Below, in pieces: positions 26,103 to 35,312 of a DNA stretch of 64,000 nt. The position numbers and the translations under genes were made by a program. The stretch covers positions 62,001-126,000 of the forward strand of contig JBFOME010000011.1 in NCBI GenBank assembly GCA_040830705.1, given 5' to 3'. The stretch comes from Ruegeria_C sp040830705. Its GTDB lineage: Bacteria > Pseudomonadota > Alphaproteobacteria > Rhodobacterales > Rhodobacteraceae. Positions within the stretch are counted from its first letter, which is position 1. Every line of letters begins with the position of its first letter. The notes beneath the pieces were generated by a model, which had not been told where the DNA came from, did not search any database, and was given only the letters and a program-made list of their open reading frames with translations.

Positions 26103-27251
26103 ATGACATCAGAAACCACAAACCCCGCCACCGAAACCGACCAAAAGGCCAAAGAGGCCTATTTCACCGCGTCGCAAGGGCAACTGATCTGGGCGCGGTT
26201 CAAGAAACAGCGCAGCGCGATGATCGCGGCCTGGGTGTTAATCGCTCTGCTGCTCTCGGGGCTGTTCGCCTCGTTCCTGTCGCCCTATGATCCGACGGTT
26301 GCGGGCCGCGACAAAGATTACCTGAACGGCGCACCGCAGCTTCCCCAATTCTGCGACGCGCAGGGATGCTCACTCAGGCCCTTCATCCATCCTGTAGAAC
26401 GTGAACGTTCGCTGGCGACCAATTTCCGTTGGGTGACCAAGGTCAACGAGGATAAGCGCGTCTACTTCACCTTCCTACCCAAGGGCTGGGACTACAAGCT
26501 GTTCGGGCTGATCCCGATGGACCGGCACCTGTTCGGCGTCGAAGAGGGTTATGTTCATCTGTTCGGAACCGATGCCACAGGCAAGGACATCTTCTCACGA
26601 ACGCTGCACGCGATCTGGACCTCGATGCAGGTGGGCACGATCGGGGTTGTCATCGCCTTTGTTCTCGCGCTGATCATCGGCGGCATCTCGGGCTATTACG
26701 GCGGCTGGATCGACAGTTTCATACAGATGATCACCGACGCGGTCCGAACGGTGCCCGCGATCCCGCTCTTCATGGCCATCGCCGCCTTCATCCCGCAGGA
26801 ATGGTCGGCCGAAACCCGGTTCTTTATCATATCCATGATCCTCGGGCTTATCGGCTGGCCCACATTGGCGCGGCGCGTGCGAACCCATCTGCTGACCGAG
26901 CGCAATCAGGAATATGTGCTGGCCGCCCAGCTCTGCGGCGCCTCGCCCGGCCATGTGATCCGGCGGCATCTGCTGCCCAGCTTCACCAGCTACATCATCG
27001 TCGATCTGGTGATCTCGTTTCCTTACATGGTACTCAGCGAGACCGCGCTCAGTTTTATCGGGCTGGGGTTGAAAGACCCCGTCAACTCGCTGGGCGTCAT
27101 GCTGCAAAGCGTGACCTCGGCGGATGTGCTGCTGAACTACCAATGGTATTTCATCCCCGTCATCTTCTTTATCGCGCTGGTGATGGCCTTCGTCTTTGTG
27201 GGCGATGGGCTGCGCGATGCCGCCGACCCCTATTCGGATAGCCATAAATGA
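26103..27251 (+). CDS. DppC-type ABC transporter permease
   Basis: The protein is about 382 residues, starting at MTSETTNPATETDQ, five bases after the previous stop. The frame extends far upstream inside the previous gene, but that part is antisense-like noise. A long periplasmic insert with PQFCDAQGCSLRPFIHPVERE follows the first helix. The DppC-type HLFGTDATGKDIFSR and the cytoplasmic loop AAQLCGASPGHVIRRHLLP are present. The stop overlaps the next ATPase start by four bases. Confidence 0.88.
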   Translation: MTSETTNPATETDQKAKEAYFTASQGQLIWARFKKQRSAMIAAWVLIALLLSGLFASFLSPYDPTVAGRDKDYLNGAPQLPQFCDAQGCSLRPFIHPVERERSLATNFRWVTKVNEDKRVYFTFLPKGWDYKLFGLIPMDRHLFGVEEGYVHLFGTDATGKDIFSRTLHAIWTSMQVGTIGVVIAFVLALIIGGISGYYGGWIDSFIQMITDAVRTVPAIPLFMAIAAFIPQEWSAETRFFIISMILGLIGWPTLARRVRTHLLTERNQEYVLAAQLCGASPGHVIRRHLLPSFTSYIIVDLVISFPYMVLSETALSFIGLGLKDPVNSLGVMLQSVTSADVLLNYQWYFIPVIFFIALVMAFVFVGDGLRDAADPYSDSHK

Positions 27252-28249
27252 GTTCCCTGATTGATGTCGAAAACCTGACGCTGCAATTCCGCACCGATGA
27301 GGGGCTGGTCACGGCGGTAGATGATGTGAGCTTTTCGCTGGCCAAGGGCGAGGTGATCGGGCTTGTCGGAGAGAGCGGCTCCGGCAAGTCCGTGACCGCC
27401 AAATCACTGATGCACCTGAATGCCCGCAACGCCGTTTACGCACCGCAAAGCAAGATCACGCTGCATACGGATACGGGCGAGGTGGATGTGTTGTCCCTGC
27501 GCACTGCACGTGAATTGAACGTGGTGCGCGGCGGGGCGATCAGCATGATCTTTCAGGAACCAATGGCCTCTTTCGCGCCGGCCATAACCATCGGCAGTCA
27601 AATGATCGAACAGTTGCAGTTACACGGGGATATGTCCAAGGCGCGGGCCAAGGAGATCTCGGTCGAGATGCTGGACCGCGTCGGCATTTCGGACCCGCAT
27701 AAACGCATCGACCAGTTCGCTTTCGAGCTGTCGGGGGGTATGCGCCAGCGGGCGATGATCGCGATGGCATTGTCGACCCAGCCCAAGCTGCTGATCGCGG
27801 ATGAGCCGACAACCGCATTGGACGTGACCATCCAGGCCCAGGTGATCGACCTGATGAAGGATCTCGTGAACGAGTTCCATATGGGCATCATCTTCATCAC
27901 GCACGATCTGGGCGTGGTGGCGCAGACTGCCGACAAAGTCTGCGTGATGTATCTGGGCCGTATGGTCGAAGAAGGCCCGGTGCGCGAGGTGATCCGCCAC
28001 CCCAAACACCCTTATACGCGCGGCCTGATCCACGCTCTGCCCCGGCTTGACGATCTGGATGCGCCTTTGACGCCGGTGCCCGGTGATATCCCCTCGCCGT
28101 TGGAACGGCCCTCGGGCTGCGTATTCCATACCCGTTGTCAGGAAATCCTCGGCGATGTCTGCAAGACCGCGCTGCCCCATGACACGCAACTGGACGCAAC
28201 ACACCGGGTGGCCTGCCACCTGCATGACACCAAGGAGGTCGGCGCATGA
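27248..28249 (+). CDS. DppD-type ABC transporter ATPase
   Basis: The 333-residue ATPase has Walker A GESGSGKSV, signature LSGGMRQRAMIAMAL, Walker B LLIADEPTTALDV, and the switch ITHDLGVVAQ. The C-terminal oligopeptide extension contains CVFHTRCQEILGDVC, the Cys-bearing segment typical of DppD/DppF proteins. It overlaps both neighbours by four bases. Confidence 0.92.
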   Translation: MSSLIDVENLTLQFRTDEGLVTAVDDVSFSLAKGEVIGLVGESGSGKSVTAKSLMHLNARNAVYAPQSKITLHTDTGEVDVLSLRTARELNVVRGGAISMIFQEPMASFAPAITIGSQMIEQLQLHGDMSKARAKEISVEMLDRVGISDPHKRIDQFAFELSGGMRQRAMIAMALSTQPKLLIADEPTTALDVTIQAQVIDLMKDLVNEFHMGIIFITHDLGVVAQTADKVCVMYLGRMVEEGPVREVIRHPKHPYTRGLIHALPRLDDLDAPLTPVPGDIPSPLERPSGCVFHTRCQEILGDVCKTALPHDTQLDATHRVACHLHDTKEVGA

Positions 28250-29250
28250 GCGATGATATCCTGATCTCGGCCGACCGTCTGACCGTTGGCTACCCGCTGG
28301 GCAGCAGCCTATTGCGCAAGACGATCCTGAAGGCGGTGAACGAGGTCTCAGTCCATATCGAACGCGGATCGTTCTTTGGTCTGGTGGGCGAAAGCGGTTC
28401 GGGCAAAACGACGCTGGGCCGCGCGCTGCTCAAGGCCGCACCGATCACAGGGGGTAGCGCGACCTATCGAGATGACGAGGTCGAGTATGACTTGTCCACG
28501 CTCGATGGCGCGGCGCTGAAGGATTATCGCAAGCGCGCGCAGCTGATCTTTCAGGACCCCTATGCGGCGCTTTCTCCGCGTATGACGGTGCGCGACATCA
28601 TTGCCGAACCGCTGGAGGTAATGGGGCTGACCGCATCGCGCGAGGAAACCGACGAACGGGTTCGCGAGATCGCGGCAAGATGCCGGTTGAACCTGGAACA
28701 TCTGCGCCGCTTTCCACATGCGTTTTCGGGCGGGCAGCGGCAACGGATTTCGATTGCGCGGGCGCTGGTCTCGGGGCCTAAATTCGTGGTGGCCGATGAA
28801 AGCGTCGCGGCGCTGGACGTGTCGATTCAGGCAGATGTATTGAACCTTCTCAAGCAGCTTCAATCCGAATTGGGTCTGACCTTCATGTTCATCAGCCACG
28901 ATCTGTCGGTGGTGGCCCATACCTGCGACCACGTGGCGGTGATGTATCTAGGACGGCTGGTGGAAACCGCGCCGACTCGCAAGCTCTTTGCGATGCCCCG
29001 GCACCCCTATACGCGCGCGCTGTTTTCAGCCATCCCGTCGCTGGACCCCGACGACCGGGGCAAGGCTCAAAAGCTCGAAGGCGAGATCCCCTCGCCCTTG
29101 AACCAACCGACGGGCTGCAAGTTCCACACGCGCTGCCCCAACGCCATCGACCGCTGCAAGAGCGAAGAACCGCAGTTGGAAGACCCCGGAGACGGGCATG
29201 AAGTGGCCTGCCACCGCTGGCGCGAATTGCTGGAGGCCGTTCCGGCCTGA
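28246..29250 (+). CDS. DppF-type ABC transporter ATPase
   Basis: The 334-residue partner ATPase has Walker A GESGSGKTT, signature FSGGQRQRISIARAL, Walker B FVVADESVAALDV (Ser in place of the usual Pro after DE), and the switch ISHDLSVVAH. The C-terminal CKFHTRCPNAIDRC extension is present. It is the last gene of the importer operon. Confidence 0.92.
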   Translation: MSDDILISADRLTVGYPLGSSLLRKTILKAVNEVSVHIERGSFFGLVGESGSGKTTLGRALLKAAPITGGSATYRDDEVEYDLSTLDGAALKDYRKRAQLIFQDPYAALSPRMTVRDIIAEPLEVMGLTASREETDERVREIAARCRLNLEHLRRFPHAFSGGQRQRISIARALVSGPKFVVADESVAALDVSIQADVLNLLKQLQSELGLTFMFISHDLSVVAHTCDHVAVMYLGRLVETAPTRKLFAMPRHPYTRALFSAIPSLDPDDRGKAQKLEGEIPSPLNQPTGCKFHTRCPNAIDRCKSEEPQLEDPGDGHEVACHRWRELLEAVPA

Positions 29251-29386
29251 ACGCTGCCTTGTGTGGCGCAGAAACCGTGCGGAATCCGGATTTTCTTTGC
29301 CACCTGATAGGGATTCTGCGCAGGCTTCAACTGAGTGTCACATTCCCGCTCTACGAGGTGCTGGCACTCAAGCTATGGAGCCAGAA

Positions 29387-31279
29387 ATGAGCAAGATCGA
29401 GCCCACCGAGCTGTCCCCCGACGATTGGGATGAACTGAACTTTCCCCGCCCCGCAGAAAACGACTTTGACCGCGTGGTCGAAAGCGCGATCTCGCGTCGT
29501 GGTTTCCTGGGCGGCGTGCTGGCCTTTGGTTCGGGCGCGGCGGCGATGGGCGCGGGATTGATGTCCGCAACCTCGGCCAAGGCAATGGATGCCTCGCGCT
29601 TTGCCTTCACTCCGATCGCGGCGCAGACAGACAACACCGTGCATGTGCCAGAAGGCTACAATTGGAAGGTTTTGGCGCGCTGGGGTGATCCGCTGTTCTC
29701 GGATGCCGATGGCTATGACATCACCGGCGGTGGCCCGGTCGAAAAATCCGACCTCATCTTCGGCGAAAACACCGATGGCATGGAAACGTTTGACTATAAT
29801 GGTCACCAGCTGATCGCCATCAACCATGAATACCCGAACCGAAAAATCAACTTGCCGAAGCTGCGCGCGGGCACTCCCGGCAGCGCAGACGAAGTAAAGA
29901 AGCTGCAGAACATCCAGGGCGTCACCGTGATGGAAATCACCGAGACACCCGAGGGCTGGGCCGTGGTCAAGGACAGCCCGTTCAACCGCCGTATTCACCA
30001 CAACACGCCGATGAAAATCGCGGGTCCCGCAGCCGGTCACGACCTACTCAAGACCGAGGCCGACCCGACCGGGGCCGCATCGCTGGGCACCATGAACAAC
30101 TGTGGTGCAGGCAAGACGCCCTGGGGCACCTACCTGACCTGCGAGGAAAACTTCAACGGCTATTTCGGCTCGTCCGACGAGACTGCCAGCTACGACCAAA
30201 AGGTCGCGGACGGCTTCGGCCGCTACGGCGTGCAAGCCGAAAGCTGGAACGGCTATGAGCTGTTTGATCCGCGTTTTGACACCTCAAAGCACCCGAACGA
30301 ACCGCACCGCGCCGGCTGGATCGTCGAGATCGACCCGACCAAGCCGGACAGCACGCCGGTCAAGCATACCGGTCTGGGTCGCTTCAAGCACGAAAACGCC
30401 GCAGCCACGGTTGCGCCCGATGGCCGCGTGGTCGTCTATATGGGCGACGACGAGCGGGGCGAGTTCCTGTACAAATTCGTCTCGACCGACCCCTATCAAC
30501 CGGGTGGCCCGACCGAAGGTTTGCTGAATGACGGTCAGCTCTATGTCGCCAAATTCAACGACGATCAGACTGGCGAGTGGGTGGCCCTGACGCCCGAAGC
30601 CACGGGAATGGACGCGGCAGAGATTGCTATCTTCACCCGGATGGCGGCCTCGAAGGTCGGGGCAACCACCATGGACCGCCCGGAATGGGTGGCGATCAGC
30701 CCCGTCGCGGCTGAGGCCTATTGCTGCCTGACCAACAACAAGAACCGTGGCGTCAAGCCGAACGCTGGCGGCGACGACACTGCAGTCAACGGCCCCAACC
30801 CGCGCGAAACCAACCACTACGGTCAGATCGTACGCTGGCGCCCGGCCAATGATGACCATGCCGCTGACGGCTTTGACTGGGATCTCTATGTCATGGCTGG
30901 CAACCCCACCGTGCATGGCGACGCCTATGCGGGATCGCCCAATGTGAACGAGGGTAACCTGTTCAACTCGCCGGACGGCATGCAGATCGACTCCACAGGT
31001 CTGGTCTGGATCCAGACCGATGGCAATGATGATAATGAGGGTGATTTTGCAGGCAACGGGAACAACCAGATGCTGGTTGGTGATCCGGTGACAGGCGAGA
31101 TCGTGCGGTTCCTGACCGGCCCGAGCGGGTCGGAAGTGACCGGCCTGACCTGGTCGGACGACCTGCGCACCATGTTCGTGGGCATCCAGCACCCCGGTGG
31201 CACCTGGCCCGATGGCGAGGGCCTGCCGCGCTCGTCGATCATCGCCATCAAGCGCGACGATAACGGCATCCTCGGCTGA
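29387..31279 (+). CDS. phoX: PhoX-family alkaline phosphatase (Tat-exported)
   Basis: The protein is about 630 residues from MSKIEPTELSPDDW, with GGAG six bases upstream; a second Met lies 12 bases earlier. A twin-arginine signal is present (ISRRGFLGGVLAFGSGAAAM, AKA cleavage), so it folds before export. The DUF839/PhoX beta-propeller follows, with acidic metal-binding stretches (WGTYLTCEENFNGYF, RVVVYMGDDERGEFLYKFV, WIQTDGNDDNEGDF). PhoX is a calcium/iron phosphomonoesterase that frees phosphate from organic esters under phosphate limitation. I saw no convincing Pho box upstream. Other DUF839 proteins exist, so function is probable. Confidence 0.8.
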   Translation: MSKIEPTELSPDDWDELNFPRPAENDFDRVVESAISRRGFLGGVLAFGSGAAAMGAGLMSATSAKAMDASRFAFTPIAAQTDNTVHVPEGYNWKVLARWGDPLFSDADGYDITGGGPVEKSDLIFGENTDGMETFDYNGHQLIAINHEYPNRKINLPKLRAGTPGSADEVKKLQNIQGVTVMEITETPEGWAVVKDSPFNRRIHHNTPMKIAGPAAGHDLLKTEADPTGAASLGTMNNCGAGKTPWGTYLTCEENFNGYFGSSDETASYDQKVADGFGRYGVQAESWNGYELFDPRFDTSKHPNEPHRAGWIVEIDPTKPDSTPVKHTGLGRFKHENAAATVAPDGRVVVYMGDDERGEFLYKFVSTDPYQPGGPTEGLLNDGQLYVAKFNDDQTGEWVALTPEATGMDAAEIAIFTRMAASKVGATTMDRPEWVAISPVAAEAYCCLTNNKNRGVKPNAGGDDTAVNGPNPRETNHYGQIVRWRPANDDHAADGFDWDLYVMAGNPTVHGDAYAGSPNVNEGNLFNSPDGMQIDSTGLVWIQTDGNDDNEGDFAGNGNNQMLVGDPVTGEIVRFLTGPSGSEVTGLTWSDDLRTMFVGIQHPGGTWPDGEGLPRSSIIAIKRDDNGILG

Positions 31280-31301
31280 TCCAGTCCTGAGCCTTTTTTC
31301 C

Positions 31302-31325
31302 AGCGCCGCCTTTCTAGGCGGCGCT
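31302..31325 (+). terminator. Hairpin downstream of phoX
   Basis: AGCGCCGCC (31302-31310) pairs with GGCGGCGCT (31317-31325) around TTTCTA. The following sequence GTTGCGTT is only moderately T-rich. It lies 22 bp after the stop. Confidence 0.5.
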
Positions 31326-31489
31326 GTTGCGTTCAACAGACCGAACCTGGTGCAAAATACCAATCACCGGCTCGGGTTACCGGAACTTTGTCTTTGCCCC
31401 GCCTCTCAGACATGTATGCTTTGCCCGAGCAGAACCGGGCGATGCAAATGCGTTCCGGAATTGAGAAACGACCCACCGGAACGGGGATC

Positions 31490-34099
31490 ATGACCGCAGA
31501 ACAGGACACCTCCAATACGGAACACGCCGCACCGGCCGAGTTCCTGACCAAGCTGCTGCATCATCCCCTGACCAAGGTGGTGTTACCGATTCTGGTCACG
31601 GGCATCGCGCTTTTTGCGCTGCATGATCTGTCGGCGCGCGTATCCTGGTCGGATGTGACGTCGGATATCAGCAATACGCCGTGGCGCATCTTCCTTGCGG
31701 CCTTCGGCTGGACGGCGGTCAGCTATTTCAGCCTGTCATTCTACGACATCTTCGCGGTGCGCAGCGTGGCTGATGGCAAGGTCCCCTCTCATATTGCAGG
31801 AATGGCCGGGGCAAGCGGCTATGCGGTGTCGAACTTTCTGGGCTTTTCTTATGTCACCGGCACGGCGGTACGCTACCGGATCTATGCCTCGCTGGGGCTG
31901 GATCTGGAGCGTGTGGCGGGTGTCATCGCGACCTCTTGGGTGGCGTTCTGGATGGGGATGACACTGATCCTAGGCATCTTGTTGACGCTGCATCCGCAAG
32001 GGCTGTCCACTGTGCTGCCGCTCAACAACACGACTGAAACGCTGATTGGGGCAGTGTTGCTCTGCGGACTGGTCTCACTGTTTCTCTGGCTGGCGATGGG
32101 CGCACGGCGGCTGTCCTTTGCGGGGTTCGGCTTTGACCTGCCCAGCTTCCGGCTGGCGGCGCTACTGACGCTGGCCGCCCTGGGCGACCTGTTGGGCGTC
32201 ACCATGACGCTTTACGTGCTGATGCCCAGCGATCTGGCAGTCGGCTTTCCCTATTTCTTCACCATCGTCATCGCCGCCATCGCCCTCGGCGTGCTGAGCC
32301 ATGCCCCTGGCGGGCTCGGCGTTTTCGAGGCGACGATTATCGCAGGGCTTGGTGCGGCGGGCCGGTCGGATGTGCTGGCGGCGCTTGTGCTCTACCGGCT
32401 GATTTACACGCTCACGCCCTTTGCGGTGGCCTGTTGCGGGATCGCGGTGGTCTGGACGGTGGCCCGGCGACGGGCGGTCGGCTCGGCCGCAACCGTCGCT
32501 TATCGCATCGTCAAACCCATCGTGCCGATTGCAGCGGCCGCGGTGACCATGTTTGCGGGCATCATCCTGCTGGTTTCGGGCACCCTGCCCGCCGACAATG
32601 AAAGCATGCGCATCCTGCGCTCGATCCTACCGCTGTCGCTGGTCGAGGCCTCGCATCTGATCGGCAGTATCACGGGGCTGCTCCTGATCCTGATTTCACG
32701 CGGTCTTTATCGCAAGCTCTACCGCGCCTGGGTCGTGGCGATGATCCTGATGGGGGTGGGCTTTGTCGCTTCGCTCAGCAAGGGGCTGGACGTGCGCGAG
32801 GCAATTAGCATGTTGCTGACCATCGGCTTTCTTGGCCTCTTTCGGGGCGCGTTCTATCGCGTCGCAGGGGCGTCGATCTTCCGGCTGAATGTCCCGTGGT
32901 TTGTCAGCATCGTGGCACTACTGGCGGCGGTGTTCTGGCTGGGGCTCTTCGCCTATTCTCATGTGGACTACCAGAACGATCTGTGGTGGGACTTCGCCTG
33001 GAACGCCGATGCCTCGCGTTTCCTGCGCTCCAGCCTCGTAGTGGCACTGGTGCTTGCCGCTGTTGCGCTGAACTCCCTGCTCAGCCAGCGCATGCCCGAT
33101 CAACGCAGCTTCGAAGTGCCGCAGGTGGTGCATGATCTGGCAATGGCCAGCGAGGATACCGAGGCGTTGATCTGCCTGACCGGCGATAAGCAGTTCCTGA
33201 TCGCTGAGGACGAAAGTGCCTTTCTCGCCTATGCCGACACCGGTAGCTCTCTCATCAGCAAGGGCGAGCCGGTGGGCGATGAGGAAGCAGGCAAGCAACT
33301 GATCTGGCAATTGCGCGAAAAGGCCGACAAGGAGGGCAAACGCTGCGCCTTCTATAGCGTCTCGCCGCGTTATCTGCCGACCTTCCTTGATCTGGGCCTG
33401 TCGATCCTGAAAATCGGCGAGGTCGCGCGCGCCGACCTGACCGGCTTCACACTCGACGGCAAACCACGCAAGGGTTTCCGTCAGGCCCGCAACCGCGCCG
33501 AGCGCGAGGGCTATGTGTTCGAGATCATCCGCAAGGAAGACCTAGCCCCCGCCCTGCCCGAGCTGAAAGAGGTCTCGGACAAGTGGCTCACCAACAAGCA
33601 GGGTGAAGAGAAAGGGTTTTCACTGGGCGGGTTCAGCGAAGCGTACCTCATGAATTTCGACCACGCCGTACTGCGCGATGGCGAGAGCGGCAAGATCGTG
33701 GCTTTTGCCAACCTGTTTCAGGGCGCCAACAAAAGCGAGCTGTCGCTTGATCTGATGCGTTACGACCCCGAAAGCCCCAGCTTCATCATGGATGCACTCT
33801 TTGCTGAAATGATGCTCTGGGGCGCGAAACAGGGTTTCCACTGGTTCTCGCTCGGGGCCGCGCCTTTTTCGGGGATCGAGAACCGCCAGCTTGCCTCGCT
33901 CTGGAACCGGATCGGCGGCTTTGTCTATGAACATGGCGAGCAGTTCTATCACTTCGAAGGCCTGCGCTCGTTCAAACAAAAATTCGACCCGGTCTGGAGC
34001 CCGAACTATCTGGCCAGCCCCGGCGGTCTGGCAGCCCCCCGCATCCTCTACGAGATCAACGTTCTGGTCTCGGGCGGATTGCGCGGCCTGACGAAATAG
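31490..34099 (+). CDS. mprF: MprF: bifunctional lysylphosphatidylglycerol flippase/synthetase
   Basis: The protein is about 869 residues from MTAEQDTSNTEHAAPAEFL. The N-terminal two thirds have about 14 hydrophobic helices with the flippase-type GMAGASGYAVSNFLGFSYVTG and HAPGGLGVFEATIIAGLG. The C-terminal cytoplasmic domain (about residues 550-865) is the DUF2156 aminoacyl transferase, with FYSVSPRYLPTFLDLGL, KPRKGFRQARNRAEREGY, and FHWFSLGAAPFSGIENR. MprF adds an amino acid from aminoacyl-tRNA to phosphatidylglycerol, lowering surface charge and protecting against cationic peptides. It lies just upstream of DUF202 and a RiPP precursor gene. Confidence 0.9.
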   Translation: MTAEQDTSNTEHAAPAEFLTKLLHHPLTKVVLPILVTGIALFALHDLSARVSWSDVTSDISNTPWRIFLAAFGWTAVSYFSLSFYDIFAVRSVADGKVPSHIAGMAGASGYAVSNFLGFSYVTGTAVRYRIYASLGLDLERVAGVIATSWVAFWMGMTLILGILLTLHPQGLSTVLPLNNTTETLIGAVLLCGLVSLFLWLAMGARRLSFAGFGFDLPSFRLAALLTLAALGDLLGVTMTLYVLMPSDLAVGFPYFFTIVIAAIALGVLSHAPGGLGVFEATIIAGLGAAGRSDVLAALVLYRLIYTLTPFAVACCGIAVVWTVARRRAVGSAATVAYRIVKPIVPIAAAAVTMFAGIILLVSGTLPADNESMRILRSILPLSLVEASHLIGSITGLLLILISRGLYRKLYRAWVVAMILMGVGFVASLSKGLDVREAISMLLTIGFLGLFRGAFYRVAGASIFRLNVPWFVSIVALLAAVFWLGLFAYSHVDYQNDLWWDFAWNADASRFLRSSLVVALVLAAVALNSLLSQRMPDQRSFEVPQVVHDLAMASEDTEALICLTGDKQFLIAEDESAFLAYADTGSSLISKGEPVGDEEAGKQLIWQLREKADKEGKRCAFYSVSPRYLPTFLDLGLSILKIGEVARADLTGFTLDGKPRKGFRQARNRAEREGYVFEIIRKEDLAPALPELKEVSDKWLTNKQGEEKGFSLGGFSEAYLMNFDHAVLRDGESGKIVAFANLFQGANKSELSLDLMRYDPESPSFIMDALFAEMMLWGAKQGFHWFSLGAAPFSGIENRQLASLWNRIGGFVYEHGEQFYHFEGLRSFKQKFDPVWSPNYLASPGGLAAPRILYEINVLVSGGLRGLTK

Positions 34100-34111
34100 G
34101 AGAGCGCGCCG

Positions 34112-34432
34112 ATGATCGACAGCTACCGCGAACATGCCTCGAACGAGCGGACCTTCCTGGCCTGGGTCCGCACGGTGATCGCCATTATCGGCTTTGGGCT
34201 GGTGGCTACACGGTTCAACGATCAATCCACCACCTTCTGGACAGAAATGCTGATGCTCGCGGCGGGCGCACTGGTTTTGTTACTGGCCTATATCCGCATG
34301 CGGCGTATGCACCGCCGCATCGCAAGCAAGACCCCCACTGACGACTACGAAGACAGCGCTGATATCTTCCTGCTGGTTCTGGTGGGTGCCCTCTTCGCCC
34401 TGCTCGGGGCCTTTGTGCTGCATGTCTATTGA
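34112..34432 (+). CDS. DUF202 (YidH-family) membrane protein
   Basis: This 106-residue protein has three hydrophobic helices. The N-terminal HASNERTFLAWVRTVIAIIGFGL is the DUF202 signature. It is 12 bp after mprF on the same strand, so the two are likely co-transcribed. The function of the family is unknown. Confidence 0.85.
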   Translation: MIDSYREHASNERTFLAWVRTVIAIIGFGLVATRFNDQSTTFWTEMLMLAAGALVLLLAYIRMRRMHRRIASKTPTDDYEDSADIFLLVLVGALFALLGAFVLHVY

Positions 34433-34643
34433 TGGCTACTGACTTTCAGAGACGCCGCTAAGAAAGACACCTAAGCGATTGATACCCTTTCTATTTTGGC
34501 TTTTTCCGCGGCGCAGGGATCAGAAGTTTATTTTTTTTAACAATGGCTCCATCAGCGACGCAGCTTGTCAACCTAGCTTAGTGCCAGAAAGCCGATTGCC
34601 CGGGCCAGCTCCCGGCACGGCCCAATCTGAGAGGAAAGCACAG

Positions 34644-34985
34644 ATGACTGACAAGCATCAGAACAGCAGCGAGAAACTCACGGCGATTTATGAGCGCGCC
34701 TGGACTGACAAAGCCTTCAGCGCCCGCCTTGAGAGCGACCCGAAAGCGGCGATTGAGGAAATTGTCGGAGAACTGCCTCAGGACATGGAATTCAAGGTGG
34801 TGCGGGACACGGCGGACACGAAATACCTGCACATCCCGGCTGCACCCACGCAGGGTGAGGTCTCTGACAATGATCTGGTCGGTGCAACGGGCGGCACAAC
34901 GCAATTTTGTCAGACCCAGTCCATCAGCGGGCTGACCTGCACGGTCACACTCCCACCTAATATCACGATCACATTTGTCCCCTAA
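34644..34985 (+). CDS. NHLP-leader RiPP precursor peptide
   Basis: This 113-residue peptide starts at MTDKHQNSS behind GAGGAAAG. Residues 11-70 match the nitrile-hydratase-like leader family (YERAWTDKAFSARLESDPKA, LPQDMEFKVVRDT). Then come SDNDLVGATGG, a double-Gly cleavage site (Gly83-Gly84), and a 29-residue core. The core has eight Thr, two Ser and two Cys (Cys89, Cys99) and ends ITITFVP. This design is that of RiPP precursors whose leader guides modifying enzymes and a C39 peptidase/ABC exporter. Neither is in the window. About 210 bp of AT-rich sequence lies upstream and a terminator follows at 35070. Confidence 0.85.
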   Translation: MTDKHQNSSEKLTAIYERAWTDKAFSARLESDPKAAIEEIVGELPQDMEFKVVRDTADTKYLHIPAAPTQGEVSDNDLVGATGGTTQFCQTQSISGLTCTVTLPPNITITFVP

Positions 34986-35069
34986 GGCAGTGGTTGTGTA
35001 AACCAAACACACGAAGACGGACCGCTCGATTTCGCCGCCTAAAGCGCGGATCGCTGGCCACTTCATCGC

Positions 35070-35106
35070 GCGGGAGCGGAAGATTTTCCGCCCCGCCGCG
35101 TTTTTT
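35070..35106 (+). terminator. Rho-independent terminator of the RiPP precursor gene
   Basis: GCGGG-A-GCGGAA pairs with TTCCGC-CCCGC around GATT, giving an 11-bp stem with one bulged A. CGCG and six T residues follow. It lies about 85 bp after the precursor stop. Confidence 0.8.
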
Positions 35107-35260
35107 CGAGCAGAGAGTGTGTCCCGGACAATACCTGAGTTCACAGTTCGGGCGCAAAGCGGTCAGCCGATGATTTCTCTTCGGGAACAGTCAGGAGGTC
35201 TCTGTGCTTCCCTCATGCACCCGAACGGATGCGGACCGAAAAAATATGACGTGAATTCGA

Positions 35261-35288
35261 AAAAATACGCTAGCATTGGAGTATTTTT
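35261..35288 (+). promoter_or_regulatory. Inverted repeat upstream of the GYD-domain gene
   Basis: AAAAATAC (35261-35268) and GTATTTTT (35281-35288) are perfect inverted repeats around a 12-nt spacer. They are 24 bp before the start codon of the GYD gene in AT-rich DNA unlike its surroundings. They could be an operator for a dimeric regulator or a promoter element. No regulator is adjacent. Confidence 0.45.
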
Positions 35289-35312
35289 AGTCAAGTTTGG
35301 TGGGAGGAACAC

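Noticed and set aside
29251..29386. Pho box upstream of phoX
   Set aside because: A TGTCAC-like half occurs, but the second direct-repeat half at 11-bp spacing is not present.
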